From Gammaproteobacteria bacterium (GTDB lineage Bacteria > Pseudomonadota > Gammaproteobacteria > Steroidobacterales > GCA-2729495), in assembly GCA_030583605.1 (NCBI GenBank), contig CP129466.1, positions 744,001 through 808,000 on the forward strand: 64,000 bases of DNA. Reading direction: 5' to 3'. Within the stretch, counting starts at the first letter, position 1; each line of letters begins with the position of its first letter. Shown here one piece after another: positions 1 through 8,576 of the stretch. The position numbers were made by a program, and so were the translations under genes. Below the pieces are notes generated by a model that was not told where the DNA came from, searched no databases, and worked only from the letters and a program-made list of their open reading frames with translations.

Positions 1-6
1 CATGGC

Positions 7-879
7 CTACCAGCGCCCCGAGGCGCCGCCACCCCCGAAGCTGCCGCCGCCACCGCGGAAACCGCCGCCCGAGCCGAAACCACCGCCGGACCAGCCGCCG
101 CGACCGGCGCGGCTCGCCCAGCGGCCGCCGTTGCCAAGGGCGAGAAAGAGCGAGAGCACGAAGCCGACGACCCCGATGCCGAGCGAAAGCCCGAGTGCCT
201 GCGTGATGACCCACGCCACGCCGCCAGTGATGCCGCCCGTCGCGATCGAACCGAGCGCGCGGCCGAGGATCGCCCGGAGGGTGCCCGACACGAAGACGAC
301 GATGAAGAAGAGGAATGGCACGAGGTTGCCGAGATCCTCGGGAGCCTGCTGCCAGTGGGAATCCGGCGGCGGCAGTTCCTCGCCATCCACGACCGCGATG
401 ATCCGGTCGACGCCCGCGGCCACGCCGCCCGCGAAGTCGCCCTCGCGGAAGCGCGGCACGATCGTCTCGTCGATGATGCGGTTGGAGACGAGATCGGTGA
501 GCGCGCCTTCGAGCCCGCGGCCGACCTCGATGCGAAGCGTCCGGTCGTCCTTCGCGACGAGGAGCAGCGCGCCGTCGTCCGGTTTCTCGCGACCGAGCTT
601 CCAGGCGTCCACGACCCGGATCGAGTACTGCTCGATCTCCTCGGGTCGCGTCGTCGGCACCATCAGCACGGCGATCTGCGCGCCCTTCCGCGCTTCGAAC
701 GCGGCGAGCTTTGACTCGAGCGCGCTGCGCTCACCGGCGTCCAGCGTGCCGGTGAGGTCGGTGACACGCGCCTGCAGCGGCGGGATCGGCAGCAGCGGCG
801 CGGCGGGTGCCACCGCCGGCAGCGCCGCGAACGCCAGGAACGCAGCCGCGGCGATGCGCAGCCGGAACGCGCGCGTCAT
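7..879 (-). CDS. TPM-domain (YgcG-like) membrane protein
   Basis: A 290-residue protein with a signal peptide (about residues 1-24), a TPM domain (about 35-160), two hydrophobic stretches and a tail made almost only of Gly, Ser, Arg and Trp. This is the usual build of YgcG/TPM proteins, which are exported and thought to be membrane-anchored with the TPM domain in the periplasm. TPM domains are linked to phosphatase activity or to photosystem repair in plants, but the bacterial role is not settled. The ATG at 879 was chosen because it starts directly at a signal peptide; the longer open frame upstream runs through lemA. lemA ends 16 bases upstream on the same strand, so the two are probably co-transcribed, a common pairing. 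Confidence 0.88.
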   Translation of the reverse strand: MTRAFRLRIAAAAFLAFAALPAVAPAAPLLPIPPLQARVTDLTGTLDAGERSALESKLAAFEARKGAQIAVLMVPTTRPEEIEQYSIRVVDAWKLGREKPDDGALLLVAKDDRTLRIEVGRGLEGALTDLVSNRIIDETIVPRFREGDFAGGVAAGVDRIIAVVDGEELPPPDSHWQQAPEDLGNLVPFLFFIVVFVSGTLRAILGRALGSIATGGITGGVAWVITQALGLSLGIGVVGFVLSLFLALGNGGRWASRAGRGGWSGGGFGSGGGFRGGGGSFGGGGASGRW

Positions 880-895
880 CGGCAGTCCCGTGCCC

Positions 896-1528
896 TCAGG
901 TCGCAGGCTGTGCGGGCGCGCCCGCGGGCGGCGCCGGTGCCGGGCTGAAGTCCACCGCCGGCGGCCGGGCGATGGCCGCCTCGTTCTCGACGGTGAAATT
1001 CGGCCGCACCTCGTAGCCGAACAGCATCGCCGTGAGATTGACCGGAAAGCGGCGGATCGTGCCGTTGAAGGCCTGCACCGATTCGATGTAGCGGTTGCGC
1101 GCAACGCTGATGCGGTTCTCGGTGCCCTCGAGCTGCGCCTGCAGGTCGCGGAAGTTCTGGTCCGACTTCAGGTCCGGATAGTTCTCCGTCACCATGAGCA
1201 GGCTCTTCAGCGCCGTCGTCAGTTCGCCCTGCGCGGCCTGGAATTTCCTGATCGCCTCGGGGTCGTTCAGCATCTCCGGCGTCATCTGGATGGAGGTCGC
1301 GCGGGCGCGCGCCTCCGTCACGCCGATGAGGACCGCCTGCTCCTGTGCGGCAAAACCCTTCACCGTGTTCACGAGGTTCGGGATGAGATCGGCGCGACGC
1401 TGGTACTGGTTGATGACCTCCGACCATGCGGCCTTGACTGCCTCGTCGTTCGTCTGGATCGTGTTGTAGCCGCAGCCGGACAGGGCCAGGCAGGCCGTCA
1501 TGAGCAAGGCGGAAAGGACGATGCGCAT
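896..1528 (-). CDS. lemA: LemA family lipoprotein
   Basis: A 210-residue LemA family protein. The N-terminus is a lipoprotein signal with lipobox LSGC (Cys19), followed by the family pattern of long helices, including the stretch YQRRADLIPNLVNTVKG that is typical of LemA. The C-terminus is a Pro/Ala-rich tail. LemA proteins are anchored to the envelope, and their function is not established. A GGGGAG ribosome site sits six bases before the ATG. It precedes the TPM-domain gene by 16 bases, and LemA-TPM pairs occur in many bacteria, so a shared envelope role is likely. Confidence 0.92.
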   Translation of the reverse strand: MRIVLSALLMTACLALSGCGYNTIQTNDEAVKAAWSEVINQYQRRADLIPNLVNTVKGFAAQEQAVLIGVTEARARATSIQMTPEMLNDPEAIRKFQAAQGELTTALKSLLMVTENYPDLKSDQNFRDLQAQLEGTENRISVARNRYIESVQAFNGTIRRFPVNLTAMLFGYEVRPNFTVENEAAIARPPAVDFSPAPAPPAGAPAQPAT

Positions 1529-2111
1529 GGAAATCTCCCCAAGGGTCGGCGCGGCAGACTCGCGCGGGCAGGGGGGATTCTACGCGGGTTGCCCGCCGCA
1601 GCCAGGCGCTGAACGGGGGCGGGCGCCGGCGGCCGACCGTTTCCGATGCCGGAGCGGTGCCTGCGACCGGCCATTCCCGCCCCGCCGCCAAGGGCCGCGA
1701 ACTCGCCCGGCGCGCTGCGCGTTTGCGATCCGGTGCCGGCCGCGGGCTGCGGGGCGGTGCCGGCACAGGCACTGCCTCCGGCAGCCTGATTGGACAGAAC
1801 CCTGTTTGCGCTGGTGCAGGCAAGCTGCTCCGGGGTCAGTCGCGATACCCGCGGCCGATCAGCCACTTTCCATGGGTGTTGTCAGTGATGCCGGAGTTGG
1901 CCGCTGTTTCGCGGCGGCGCATGCGGTTTAACAGAATCTGGTGATGTGCAGGCGGGCATGATCGCCTACCAGAAATATGATTGGACAGCCGTATGTATAA
2001 GTGCTTATCTGGGCACGGAGTTCATGGTGGCGTGGTCCGTTGGATGTCACGCCAACCCGAGAAAAAAGCGGACTCCGATCTAAAGAAGAACGGACGGGGG
2101 AAGTACATCAA
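1529..2111. other. intergenic region, no gene supported
   Basis: This 583-base gap separates the divergent lemA and CTERM-protein genes. Open frames in it are Arg/Ala/Pro-rich and look like GC-driven shadows. The only local structure noticed is a short palindrome, ATAAG-TG-CTTAT, at 1997-2008, about 100 bases before the CTERM gene start. It could be a regulator site or part of a promoter but is too short to claim. Confidence 0.5.
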
Positions 2112-2777
2112 ATGAACATTCGTCGACTCGGCGCCATCGCCGGACTTCTCGTTTCACTGGCCTTCGCGGGCACCGCCAGCGCGGCATCCATTTCCTACTA
2201 CATGGATCAGAGCAATGCTGAGCCGCTGCTCCCGGACGGCGTCAACTACCTGCAGGTGACGATCTCCGATGCGACTTACGGACTCGATCTGAATGCCATC
2301 CGCTTCGATGTCACGCTGCTCTCGCCGTTGACGAGCATTGCGGGCAGCAACTTCGGCATCCAGACCTTCGGCTTCAACACGACGCAGACGGTTGCGACGG
2401 TGCTGGCGGCGATCACGGGCCTGCCGGGCGGCTGGTCGGCCTCATCGAACAGCAACCAGGATGGTTTCGGCAAGTTCGAGCTGGTGAACAGTGGCAGCGG
2501 CTCGAGCCGGCAGAATCCGACGCTGACGTTCTACATCTCCGGAGTCGCAGGCGACGCTCCGATCGACTACGCGGCGCTCTCGTCGGGCAATGCCGGGCAG
2601 GGCAACGTGATGTTCGCCGCGCATGTCGCTGGTTTCCTCGACCAGGATCCGGGCGCCGGTGAGTTGACCAGCGCCTACTTCGGTGGCTCGACGGTGGTGC
2701 CGGTACCGGCCGCCGTCTGGCTGCTCGGTTCGGCGCTGGGGATGATGGGAGTGCTCCGCCGCCGCGCCAGATCCTGA
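2112..2777 (+). CDS. VPxPA-CTERM sorted secreted protein
   Basis: A 221-residue secreted protein with a signal peptide ending near TASAA (about residue 25) and a beta-rich, Ser/Gly/Asn-rich body. The C-terminal sorting signal starts VPVPAAVWLLGSALG and ends in an Arg cluster (RRRAR). This is the VPxPA variant of the PEP-CTERM tripartite signal (motif, hydrophobic helix, basic tail), recognised by an exosortase and common in exopolysaccharide-making Gram-negatives. The body resembles nothing I can name. No exosortase or EPS gene is in the window. The ATG at 2112 follows a GGGGGAAG ribosome site and is the only start that places the signal peptide correctly. A strong terminator follows 30 bases after the stop. 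Confidence 0.85.
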   Translation: MNIRRLGAIAGLLVSLAFAGTASAASISYYMDQSNAEPLLPDGVNYLQVTISDATYGLDLNAIRFDVTLLSPLTSIAGSNFGIQTFGFNTTQTVATVLAAITGLPGGWSASSNSNQDGFGKFELVNSGSGSSRQNPTLTFYISGVAGDAPIDYAALSSGNAGQGNVMFAAHVAGFLDQDPGAGELTSAYFGGSTVVPVPAAVWLLGSALGMMGVLRRRARS

Positions 2778-2806
2778 GCACCCGGTTCTACTGACCGCGC
2801 AAAAAG

Positions 2807-2835
2807 AGGCCCCGCACCAGCGGGGCCTTTTTTTT
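2807..2835 (+). terminator. rho-independent terminator
   Basis: A perfect 9-bp stem (AGGCCCCGC at 2807-2815 with GCGGGGCCT at 2820-2828), a four-base loop and a run of eight T follow the CTERM protein gene. The adjacent inverted-repeat element begins three bases after the T run. Confidence 0.93.
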
Positions 2836-2837
2836 GG

Positions 2838-2860
2838 TTCATCGCCGATCCGCGGGGACG
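2838..2860 (+). repeat. left terminal inverted repeat, 23 bp
   Basis: This sequence begins TTCATCGCCGATCC and is the exact reverse complement of 3327-3349. The pair encloses a 512-base non-coding element. No flanking target duplication is visible. Confidence 0.85.
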
Positions 2861-2925
2861 CCTGCGTGCGTATCCGACAGGTGCGGGTGATGGGGTGGCC
2901 CCGCTGCCCGCCGAGCGCCGCTCCT

Positions 2926-2985
2926 CGCACGTCCCTGTGCTCGTCGCTACGGGTTACGCCGGCTGCTGCCCTCCTGGCAGCCGGC
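2926..2985 (+). repeat. hairpin module A, copy 1
   Basis: Two hairpins: GCAC/GTGC around GTCCCT (2927-2940), then a 9-bp stem GCCGGCTGC (2958-2966) with GCAGCCGGC (2977-2985) around a 10-base loop. The same order is at 10341-10402, where the stem reads GCCGGTTGC/GCAACCGGC. That is a C-G to T-A compensatory change with an identical loop. Confidence 0.7.
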
Positions 2986-3118
2986 TCCACACGTGCTCTC
3001 GCCGGACACCGGGCCACCCCCTGACCGCAAACCGCGGGCGGCGTGCCGCCGCTGATCCGGACTCACCCGGACGGCTGGCGGTGAGGTCACGACAGGCGTG
3101 TCGGAAGCAGGCGTCGGC

Positions 3119-3237
3119 GCCGGACGGCCTGTAACGGGCGTGTGAGGCCGGCGCAGCAGGAGCACAGCCGCAGCCGAACCCGAGCGAGCGCAGCACAGGG
3201 AGGTGCGAAGCGAGCGTCCCGGCGCAGGCCGTCCGGC
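3119..3237 (+). repeat. structured module B, copy 1
   Basis: The outer stem is a perfect 13 bp (GCCGGACGGCCTG at 3119-3131 with its complement at 3225-3237). It encloses a conserved stretch containing GAGGCCGGCGCAGCAGGAGC and an inner hairpin GCAC/GTGC (3193-3206). Copy 2 at 10455-10579 keeps both stems despite sequence change in both arms. Confidence 0.7.
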
Positions 3238-3326
3238 TCCGAAGCCCGCGCCTGTGCCCCGGAGCAGCGTCCCCGCCAGCCGCCACCGTGCGCAGTCAAC
3301 GCTTCGACTCCGTAGCGACGGCGCCC

Positions 3327-3349
3327 CGTCCCCGCGGATCGGCGATGAA
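3327..3349 (-). repeat. right terminal inverted repeat, 23 bp
   Basis: The exact reverse complement of 2838-2860, closing the non-coding element. Just inside it the sequence CCGTAGCGACGG mirrors CGTCGCTACGGG at 2942-2953, so the interior is also partly symmetric. Confidence 0.85.
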
Positions 3350-3552
3350 TCTTCTGCTGTTCGCCTTGCTATTCGGGCAATGCCGGCGACCGGCATCCAC
3401 CGTGGCGGGGGGAACCGAGACTTTCCCGCACAGTCGGACTAGATTAGCCGCACCGGCATACCACTCGCAGCAACCGTCGCGACTCGCCAGCGTACCGCGG
3501 GTGGAACAGGCGTGTTGCCGCGAGACGCCCCGGTGCCCAATGAGGAGATGCC

Positions 3553-4650
3553 ATGAACCGAACCCGCCTGTTGCGTGACCTCGGCCAGAGTCTCTGGCTC
3601 GACAACATCACCCGCACGCTGCTCGACGCTGGCACGCTGCACCGCTATATAAAGGAGTACGGCATCACCGGGCTCACGTCGAACCCGACGATCTTCGAGC
3701 ACGCGATCGGCGGCAGCAGCGCCTACGACGCGGGTATCCGCGACAAGACCGCGGCCGGCCGCTCCGGCGAGGCGCTGTTCACCGAGCTGGCACTCGAGGA
3801 CCTGCGCCGTGCGGCTGACCTGTTCCGCACGGCTTTCGATGCCACCTCCCAGGTCGATGGCTGGGTGTCGATGGAGCTCTCGCCGCTGCTTGCGGCCGAC
3901 ACGCCGGGCAGCATCGCGGCGGCGGCGCAAATCGTCCGGCAGGCCGACCGCCCCAACCTGTTCGTCAAGATTCCCGGCACGCCCGCAGGCATTGCCGCGA
4001 TTGAGGAATCGATCTGCGCCGGCGTGCCGGTCAACGTGACGCTGCTCTTTTCGCGTGAGCAGTATCTGGCCGCTGCGCAAGCCTACCTACGCGGCATCGA
4101 GCGGCGCATTGCGGCCGGGCGCGATCCGCGCGTTGCGTCGGTGGCCTCGCTGTTCGTGAGCCGCTGGGACCGGGCGGTCAGTGCCACGGTGCCGCGCGAG
4201 CTGCGCAACCGCCTCGGGATCGCGATCGCGGGGCGGACCTACCGTGCCTATCGCGAGCTGCTGGCGTCCGCGCGCTGGCGCCGGCTGGCGGCCGCGGGAG
4301 CATCACCGCAGAGGTTGCTGTGGGCGAGCACCGGCACCAAGGACCCCGACGCTGCGCCGACCCTGTACGTAGAGGCGCTGGCTGCGCCCGACACCATCAA
4401 CACCGTGCCCGAGGAAACCCTGCAGGCCTTTGCTGCGCGGGGCGAGCTGCGCGGCGTGATGGCCGAGGACGGCGGCGACGCCGAGGCGATGCTGGCACGC
4501 TTCGCGCAGGCAGACGTCGATGTCGATGCCCTGGCCGGGCGGCTACAGGGCGAGGGCGCGCAGGCGTTCGTGAAGTCCTGGCAGGCGCTCATGCAGCGCA
4601 TCGCCGAGAAGAGCGGGTCGGTGGCCGTCGCCAGCCGGGCCCAACCGTGA
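3553..4650 (+). CDS. tal: transaldolase
   Basis: A 365-residue transaldolase of the longer bacterial type. It transfers a dihydroxyacetone unit between sedoheptulose 7-phosphate and glyceraldehyde 3-phosphate in the cytosolic non-oxidative pentose phosphate pathway. The barrel signatures are [11 protein letters not shown] (about residues 42-52) and NLFVKIPGT (about 136-144), whose Lys is the expected Schiff-base residue. Length and motifs are complete. The start is supported by GAGGAG six bases upstream. Its stop overlaps the GTG start of pgi by four bases (GTGA), so the two sugar-phosphate enzymes are translationally coupled. Confidence 0.95.
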   Translation: MNRTRLLRDLGQSLWLDNITRTLLDAGTLHRYIKEYGITGLTSNPTIFEHAIGGSSAYDAGIRDKTAAGRSGEALFTELALEDLRRAADLFRTAFDATSQVDGWVSMELSPLLAADTPGSIAAAAQIVRQADRPNLFVKIPGTPAGIAAIEESICAGVPVNVTLLFSREQYLAAAQAYLRGIERRIAAGRDPRVASVASLFVSRWDRAVSATVPRELRNRLGIAIAGRTYRAYRELLASARWRRLAAAGASPQRLLWASTGTKDPDAAPTLYVEALAAPDTINTVPEETLQAFAARGELRGVMAEDGGDAEAMLARFAQADVDVDALAGRLQGEGAQAFVKSWQALMQRIAEKSGSVAVASRAQP

Positions 4651-6251
4651 GCGGCCTGACCGGGCGGCCGCAGTGGCGCGCGCTGCAGCAGCACTTCACG
4701 CAGGTGGAGCGGCTGCACCTGCGCGAGCTGTTCGCGGCGGATGCATCGCGCGGCGACCGCCTTGCCGTCGAGGCGGCCGGCCTGTATCTCGATTACTCCA
4801 AGAACCGGGTCACCGACGAGACGCTGCAGCTGCTGGTCGGGCTCGCCGTGGCCTGCGGCCTCGGCGATCGCATCGAGGCGATGTTCCGTGGCGACCGGAT
4901 CAACGTCACCGAGCAGCGCGCGGCGCTGCACGTCGCGCTGCGCACACCGGCGGGCAAGCGCCTGGTGCTGGACGGGACCGACGTCGTGGCGCAGGTGCAG
5001 GCGGTGCTCGGGCGCATGGCGGCGTTCTGCGAGCGGGTGCGCGCGGGCGCGTGGACCGGGCACACCGGCAAGCGTATCCGCAACGTCGTCAACATCGGCA
5101 TCGGCGGCTCCGACCTCGGTCCGGTGATGGCCTACGAGGCGCTGCGCTTCTACAGCGAGCGTGACCTGGCGTTTCGCTTCGTCTCCAACGTGGACGGCAC
5201 CGATTTCGTCGAGGCCGTGCACGGTCTTGACCCGGCCGAGACGCTGTTCATCGTCTGTTCCAAGACCTTTACTACGCTGGAAACGATCGCCAATGCGCGC
5301 GCCGCGCGCGTCTGGTGCCTGCAATCCCTGCGCGACGAGCAGGCGGTGGCGAGGCACTTCGTCGCCGTGTCCACCAATGCCGCCGAGGTCGCCCGCTTCG
5401 GCATCGAGACCGACAACATGTTCGGCTTCTGGGACTGGGTGGGCGGCCGCTATTCCATGGACTCGGCGGTCGGGCTGTCCACCATGCTCGCCATCGGGCC
5501 GGAGCGCTTCGGCGACATGCTGGCCGGCTTCCATGCGATGGACGAGCATTTCCGCAGCGCGCCCTTCGAGCGCAATCTGCCCGTCCTGATGGGGCTGCTG
5601 GCGATCTGGTACAACAATTTCTTCGGTGCGCAGACCGTCGCGGTGCTGCCCTACGAGCAGTACCTCAAGCGTTTTCCCGCCTATCTGCAGCAACTCGCCA
5701 TGGAGAGCAACGGCAAGCAGGTCACCCTCGACGGCGAGCGGGTCGGCTACCAGACCGGAGCGATCTACTGGGGAGAGCCGGGCACGAACGGCCAGCACTC
5801 GTTCTACCAGCTCCTGCACCAGGGGACGAAGCTCGCGCCCTGCGACTTCATCGGCTTCTGCAATCCGCTCAACCCGCTGGGCGGGCAGCACGACCTGCTG
5901 ATGGCGAACCTGTTCGCGCAAAGCGAGGCGCTTGCGTTCGGCCGGGCGGCCGATGAGCCGCACCGCCACTTCGACGGCAACCGGCCGAGCAACACCTTGC
6001 TCGCCGAACGCCTCACGCCGCGGGCGCTTGGCGCGCTGGTGGCGCTGTACGAGCACAGTGTGTTCGTGCAGGGCGCGATCTGGGGCATCGACTCCTTCGA
6101 CCAGTGGGGCGTGGAACTCGGCAAGGCGCTCGCGGCGCGTACTGCGGTTGAGCTCGGCGCTGCGGGTGAGCCGCAGCTTGCGCACGACAGTTCCACCAAT
6201 GCGCTCATCCGGCGGTACCGCAACGCACGGATGACCGGCCACGACCGGTGA
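4647..6251 (+). CDS. pgi: glucose-6-phosphate isomerase
   Basis: A 534-residue phosphoglucose isomerase, interconverting glucose 6-phosphate and fructose 6-phosphate in the cytosol. Visible family signatures are [11 protein letters not shown], the block [19 protein letters not shown] carrying the catalytic Glu region, and [17 protein letters not shown] with the active-site His. The GTG at 4647 was chosen because it sits in the GTGA overlap with the tal stop and starts the protein at the usual family N-terminus; the open frame further upstream overlaps tal and has no family similarity. The length is normal. The two-gene operon links glycolysis or gluconeogenesis with the pentose phosphate pathway. 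Confidence 0.96.
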   Translation: MSGLTGRPQWRALQQHFTQVERLHLRELFAADASRGDRLAVEAAGLYLDYSKNRVTDETLQLLVGLAVACGLGDRIEAMFRGDRINVTEQRAALHVALRTPAGKRLVLDGTDVVAQVQAVLGRMAAFCERVRAGAWTGHTGKRIRNVVNIGIGGSDLGPVMAYEALRFYSERDLAFRFVSNVDGTDFVEAVHGLDPAETLFIVCSKTFTTLETIANARAARVWCLQSLRDEQAVARHFVAVSTNAAEVARFGIETDNMFGFWDWVGGRYSMDSAVGLSTMLAIGPERFGDMLAGFHAMDEHFRSAPFERNLPVLMGLLAIWYNNFFGAQTVAVLPYEQYLKRFPAYLQQLAMESNGKQVTLDGERVGYQTGAIYWGEPGTNGQHSFYQLLHQGTKLAPCDFIGFCNPLNPLGGQHDLLMANLFAQSEALAFGRAADEPHRHFDGNRPSNTLLAERLTPRALGALVALYEHSVFVQGAIWGIDSFDQWGVELGKALAARTAVELGAAGEPQLAHDSSTNALIRRYRNARMTGHDR

Positions 6252-6371
6252 CGGAGCCGATCCCGCTCCGGCGCGACGTGGACCTACAGGCAGGGCGCGG
6301 TGGGCGCGGCCCCGGCGCCGGCCGTTTCGTCTACACTCGCGCTGTCGCTGAAGCGCTTTGGCAGGGGTCGA

Positions 6372-7043
6372 ATGGAGTCGGTGCTGCAATTCTTCCTGCG
6401 GGGGCTGGTGCTGGTGCCCGTCACGCTGCTGCCGATCATCAACCCGCTCAGTACCGCGCCGATTTTCGCGGCGACCGTGGGTGCGAACCGGGATCTGGCG
6501 GCGCGCCTGGCGCGACAGGTCGCGATCAACAGCTGGTTCGTGCTGGTGAGCTCGATGCTGATTGGCACCTATGTGCTGGAGCTGTTCGGTATTTCGCTGG
6601 CTGTCGTGCGTCTCGGCGGCGGCCTGCTGGTCGCGGCGACTGCCTGGCGCCTGCTGCACCACACCGAGGATGACGACGTCCACGCCGTTGCTGCGGAGAA
6701 AGCCGCGGAGCTTTCGGATGTGGAGATCATGCAACGCAGTTTCTTCCCGATCACGTTTCCGCTGACCACCGGGCCCGGCACGATTGCCGCCTCGATCGCG
6801 CTCGCGGCGCGGGTGCCTTCGAAGCCGACCATGTACGCTGTCGGCATCGTGGTGGCCGTCCTCGGGTCCGCGCTCGTCTCGCTGACGCTGTACCTGATCT
6901 TCAGGAATGCCACGATAGTGCTGCTCCGACTCGGCCGGATCGGCACGCTCGTGATGATCCGCATCGTGGCGTTCATCCTCCTGTGTATCGGCCTGCAGAT
7001 CATGTGGACGGGCTGGGCCGAGCTGAACTCGATTCCGTCCTGA
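6372..7043 (+). CDS. MarC family integral membrane protein
   Basis: A 223-residue inner membrane protein with about six hydrophobic segments and the MarC pattern, including LLPIINPLSTAPIF near the N-terminus and the repeat-like FFPITFPLTTGPGTIA near the middle. MarC proteins were once linked to multiple antibiotic resistance, but that role was not confirmed and the transported substrate is unknown. The ATG at 6372 (after CAGGGG) was preferred over an earlier in-frame start at 6300 because it begins at the first membrane segment. It lies 120 bases after pgi and probably has its own promoter. Confidence 0.9.
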   Translation: MESVLQFFLRGLVLVPVTLLPIINPLSTAPIFAATVGANRDLAARLARQVAINSWFVLVSSMLIGTYVLELFGISLAVVRLGGGLLVAATAWRLLHHTEDDDVHAVAAEKAAELSDVEIMQRSFFPITFPLTTGPGTIAASIALAARVPSKPTMYAVGIVVAVLGSALVSLTLYLIFRNATIVLLRLGRIGTLVMIRIVAFILLCIGLQIMWTGWAELNSIPS

Positions 7044-7150
7044 CCGGTGAAACCCCGTGCAGGCGGGCCCGGAAAGATCGGATGCCGGTCCCCCGGCCGC
7101 CAGGTCGGTCGGCTGGGCGAGGGTACCCGGCAGCCCTGCTCGGTCTGGCC

Positions 7151-7180
7151 TTGCTCCGGCCGTCAGCCATCCGCTAGGAT
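7151..7180 (+). promoter_or_regulatory. possible sigma-70 promoter of arcA
   Basis: TTGCTC (7151-7156) and TAGGAT (7175-7180) are separated by 18 bases, about 90 bases before the arcA start. The match to consensus is moderate. Confidence 0.3.
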
Positions 7181-7267
7181 CGGCTCCACCCGACTTGTGA
7201 CGCTGGCGGTGCACAAGGTGTACCGCTGCGGTGCCCCTCAACGCTAAAAAAACCTGGAGTAATCGAC

Positions 7268-8527
7268 ATGGCCAGTACCGAAAAGGCCCCCGCCTTCGGC
7301 GTGCATTCGGAAGTGGGGCAACTGCGCCTCGTGATGGTCTGCGCGCCGGGCCGTGCCCACCAGCGCCTCACGCCGTCCAACAACGACCGGCTGCTTTTCG
7401 ACGACGTGATCTGGGTCGAGACTGCCAAACGCGACCACTTCGACTTCATGCAGAAGATGCGCGACCGCGGCATCGAAGTGCTCGAGATGCACAACATGCT
7501 GGCCGAGACGGTGGCGATCCCCGAGGCGAAGAAGTGGATCCTCGACAACCAGATCCAGGCCAACGAGACGGGCCTGAGCCTGCTGGCGGAAACGCGCGCC
7601 TACCTGGAATCTCTCGACGACCGGGTGCTGGCCGAGACGCTGATCGGCGGGCTTTCGACCTTCGACGTGCCGGACGACTTCGGCGGCGAGCAATTGAAGC
7701 TCATCCGCGAAGCGGCCTCCGGTGTGGCCGAGTACCTGCTGCCGCCGCTGCCGAACACGCTCTTTACGCGCGACACCACCTGCTGGATCTATGGCGGCGT
7801 GACGCTGAACCCGCTGTACTGGCCGGCGCGCCACGAGGAGACGATCCTCACGACATCGATCTACAAGTTCCATCCGCGTTTCGCCGGCAAGGTCAAGGTC
7901 TGGTGGGGCGACCCGACCAAGAACTGGGGGCTGGCGACCCTCGAAGGCGGCGACGTGATGCCGGTCGGCAAGGGCAACGTCCTGATCGGGATGAGCGAGC
8001 GCACCTCACGCCAGGCCATCGAGCAGGTGGCGGCGGCGCTGTTCAAGCAGAAGGCGGCCAGCCGCGTCATCATCTGCGCGATGCCGAAGATGCGGGCGGC
8101 CATGCACCTCGATACGGTGTTCACCTTCGCCGACCGGGACTGCGTGCTGCAGTATCCGGACATCATGAACGACGTGCAGACGTTCTCGGTCTATCCGTCC
8201 GACAAGCCGGCCGGCATCGAGATCCGCAAGGACGAAGGCGCATTCGTGGACGTGGTGGCCAAGGCGCTCGGCGTCAAGAAGATGCGTGTGGTCGAGACGG
8301 GCGGCAATGCCTACGTGCGCGAGCGCACGCAGTGGGACAGCGGCGCGAATCTCGTCTGCGCCTCGCCGGGCGTGGTGTATGCCTACGACCGCAATACCTA
8401 CACCAATTCCCTGCTGCGCAAGGCGGGCATCGAGGTCATCACCATCGACGGCTCCGAGCTCGGCCGCGGCCGTGGCGGCGGCCACTGCATGACCTGCCCG
8501 ATCATTCGCGACCCGGTGGACTTCTGA
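7268..8527 (+). CDS. arcA: arginine deiminase
   Basis: A 419-residue arginine deiminase, hydrolysing L-arginine to citrulline and ammonia, the first step of the arginine deiminase pathway. The full family pattern is present: FTRDTT near residue 168, the GGDVMPVG block, and a C-terminal GGGHCMTCP carrying the catalytic Cys (C407). Length matches the Pseudomonas enzyme. The ornithine carbamoyltransferase and carbamate kinase that complete the pathway are not adjacent. A convergent NhaC-type antiporter follows, and some relatives of that family exchange arginine for ornithine, so the pair may act together; this is inference from position only. Confidence 0.95.
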   Translation: MASTEKAPAFGVHSEVGQLRLVMVCAPGRAHQRLTPSNNDRLLFDDVIWVETAKRDHFDFMQKMRDRGIEVLEMHNMLAETVAIPEAKKWILDNQIQANETGLSLLAETRAYLESLDDRVLAETLIGGLSTFDVPDDFGGEQLKLIREAASGVAEYLLPPLPNTLFTRDTTCWIYGGVTLNPLYWPARHEETILTTSIYKFHPRFAGKVKVWWGDPTKNWGLATLEGGDVMPVGKGNVLIGMSERTSRQAIEQVAAALFKQKAASRVIICAMPKMRAAMHLDTVFTFADRDCVLQYPDIMNDVQTFSVYPSDKPAGIEIRKDEGAFVDVVAKALGVKKMRVVETGGNAYVRERTQWDSGANLVCASPGVVYAYDRNTYTNSLLRKAGIEVITIDGSELGRGRGGGHCMTCPIIRDPVDF

Positions 8528-8543
8528 GGCGGACTCCTGCAAT

Positions 8544-8574
8544 TGCGCCTGGCGCGATCCAGGCGCCAGGCGCA
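8544..8574. terminator. perfect hairpin between convergent genes
   Basis: A perfect 12-bp stem (TGCGCCTGGCGC with GCGCCAGGCGCA) and a seven-base loop lie in the 49-base gap between the converging arcA and nhaC-like genes. There is no long T run, so it is probably a bidirectional terminator or transcript end stabiliser. Confidence 0.65.
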
Positions 8575-8576
8575 TC

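Larger units (their letters stand above)
2838..3349. mobile_element. MITE-like non-coding element with inverted ends (copy 1)
   Basis: A 512-base segment bounded by perfect 23-bp inverted repeats. It encodes no plausible protein; its open frames are Arg-rich shadows. Inside are a hairpin module at 2926-2985 and a longer stem-loop at 3119-3237, both of which recur in diverged form at 10341-10579. The layout (inverted ends, no transposase, internal palindromes, insertion just after a terminator) fits a MITE or REPIN-like element. A structured RNA carried by such an element is also possible. The family was not recognised. Confidence 0.6.

Noticed and set aside
1981..2001. TTGGAC and TATAAG as a promoter for the CTERM gene
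   Set aside because: The spacer is only nine bases, too short for sigma-70.
3087..3299. short minus-strand frames inside the 2838-3349 element
   Set aside because: Frames follow the repeat sequence, differ between copies and lack ribosome sites.
4248..7241. 997-codon minus-strand open frame across tal, pgi and marC
   Set aside because: Arg/His-rich antisense shadow of three clear plus-strand genes; no domain or signal in it.
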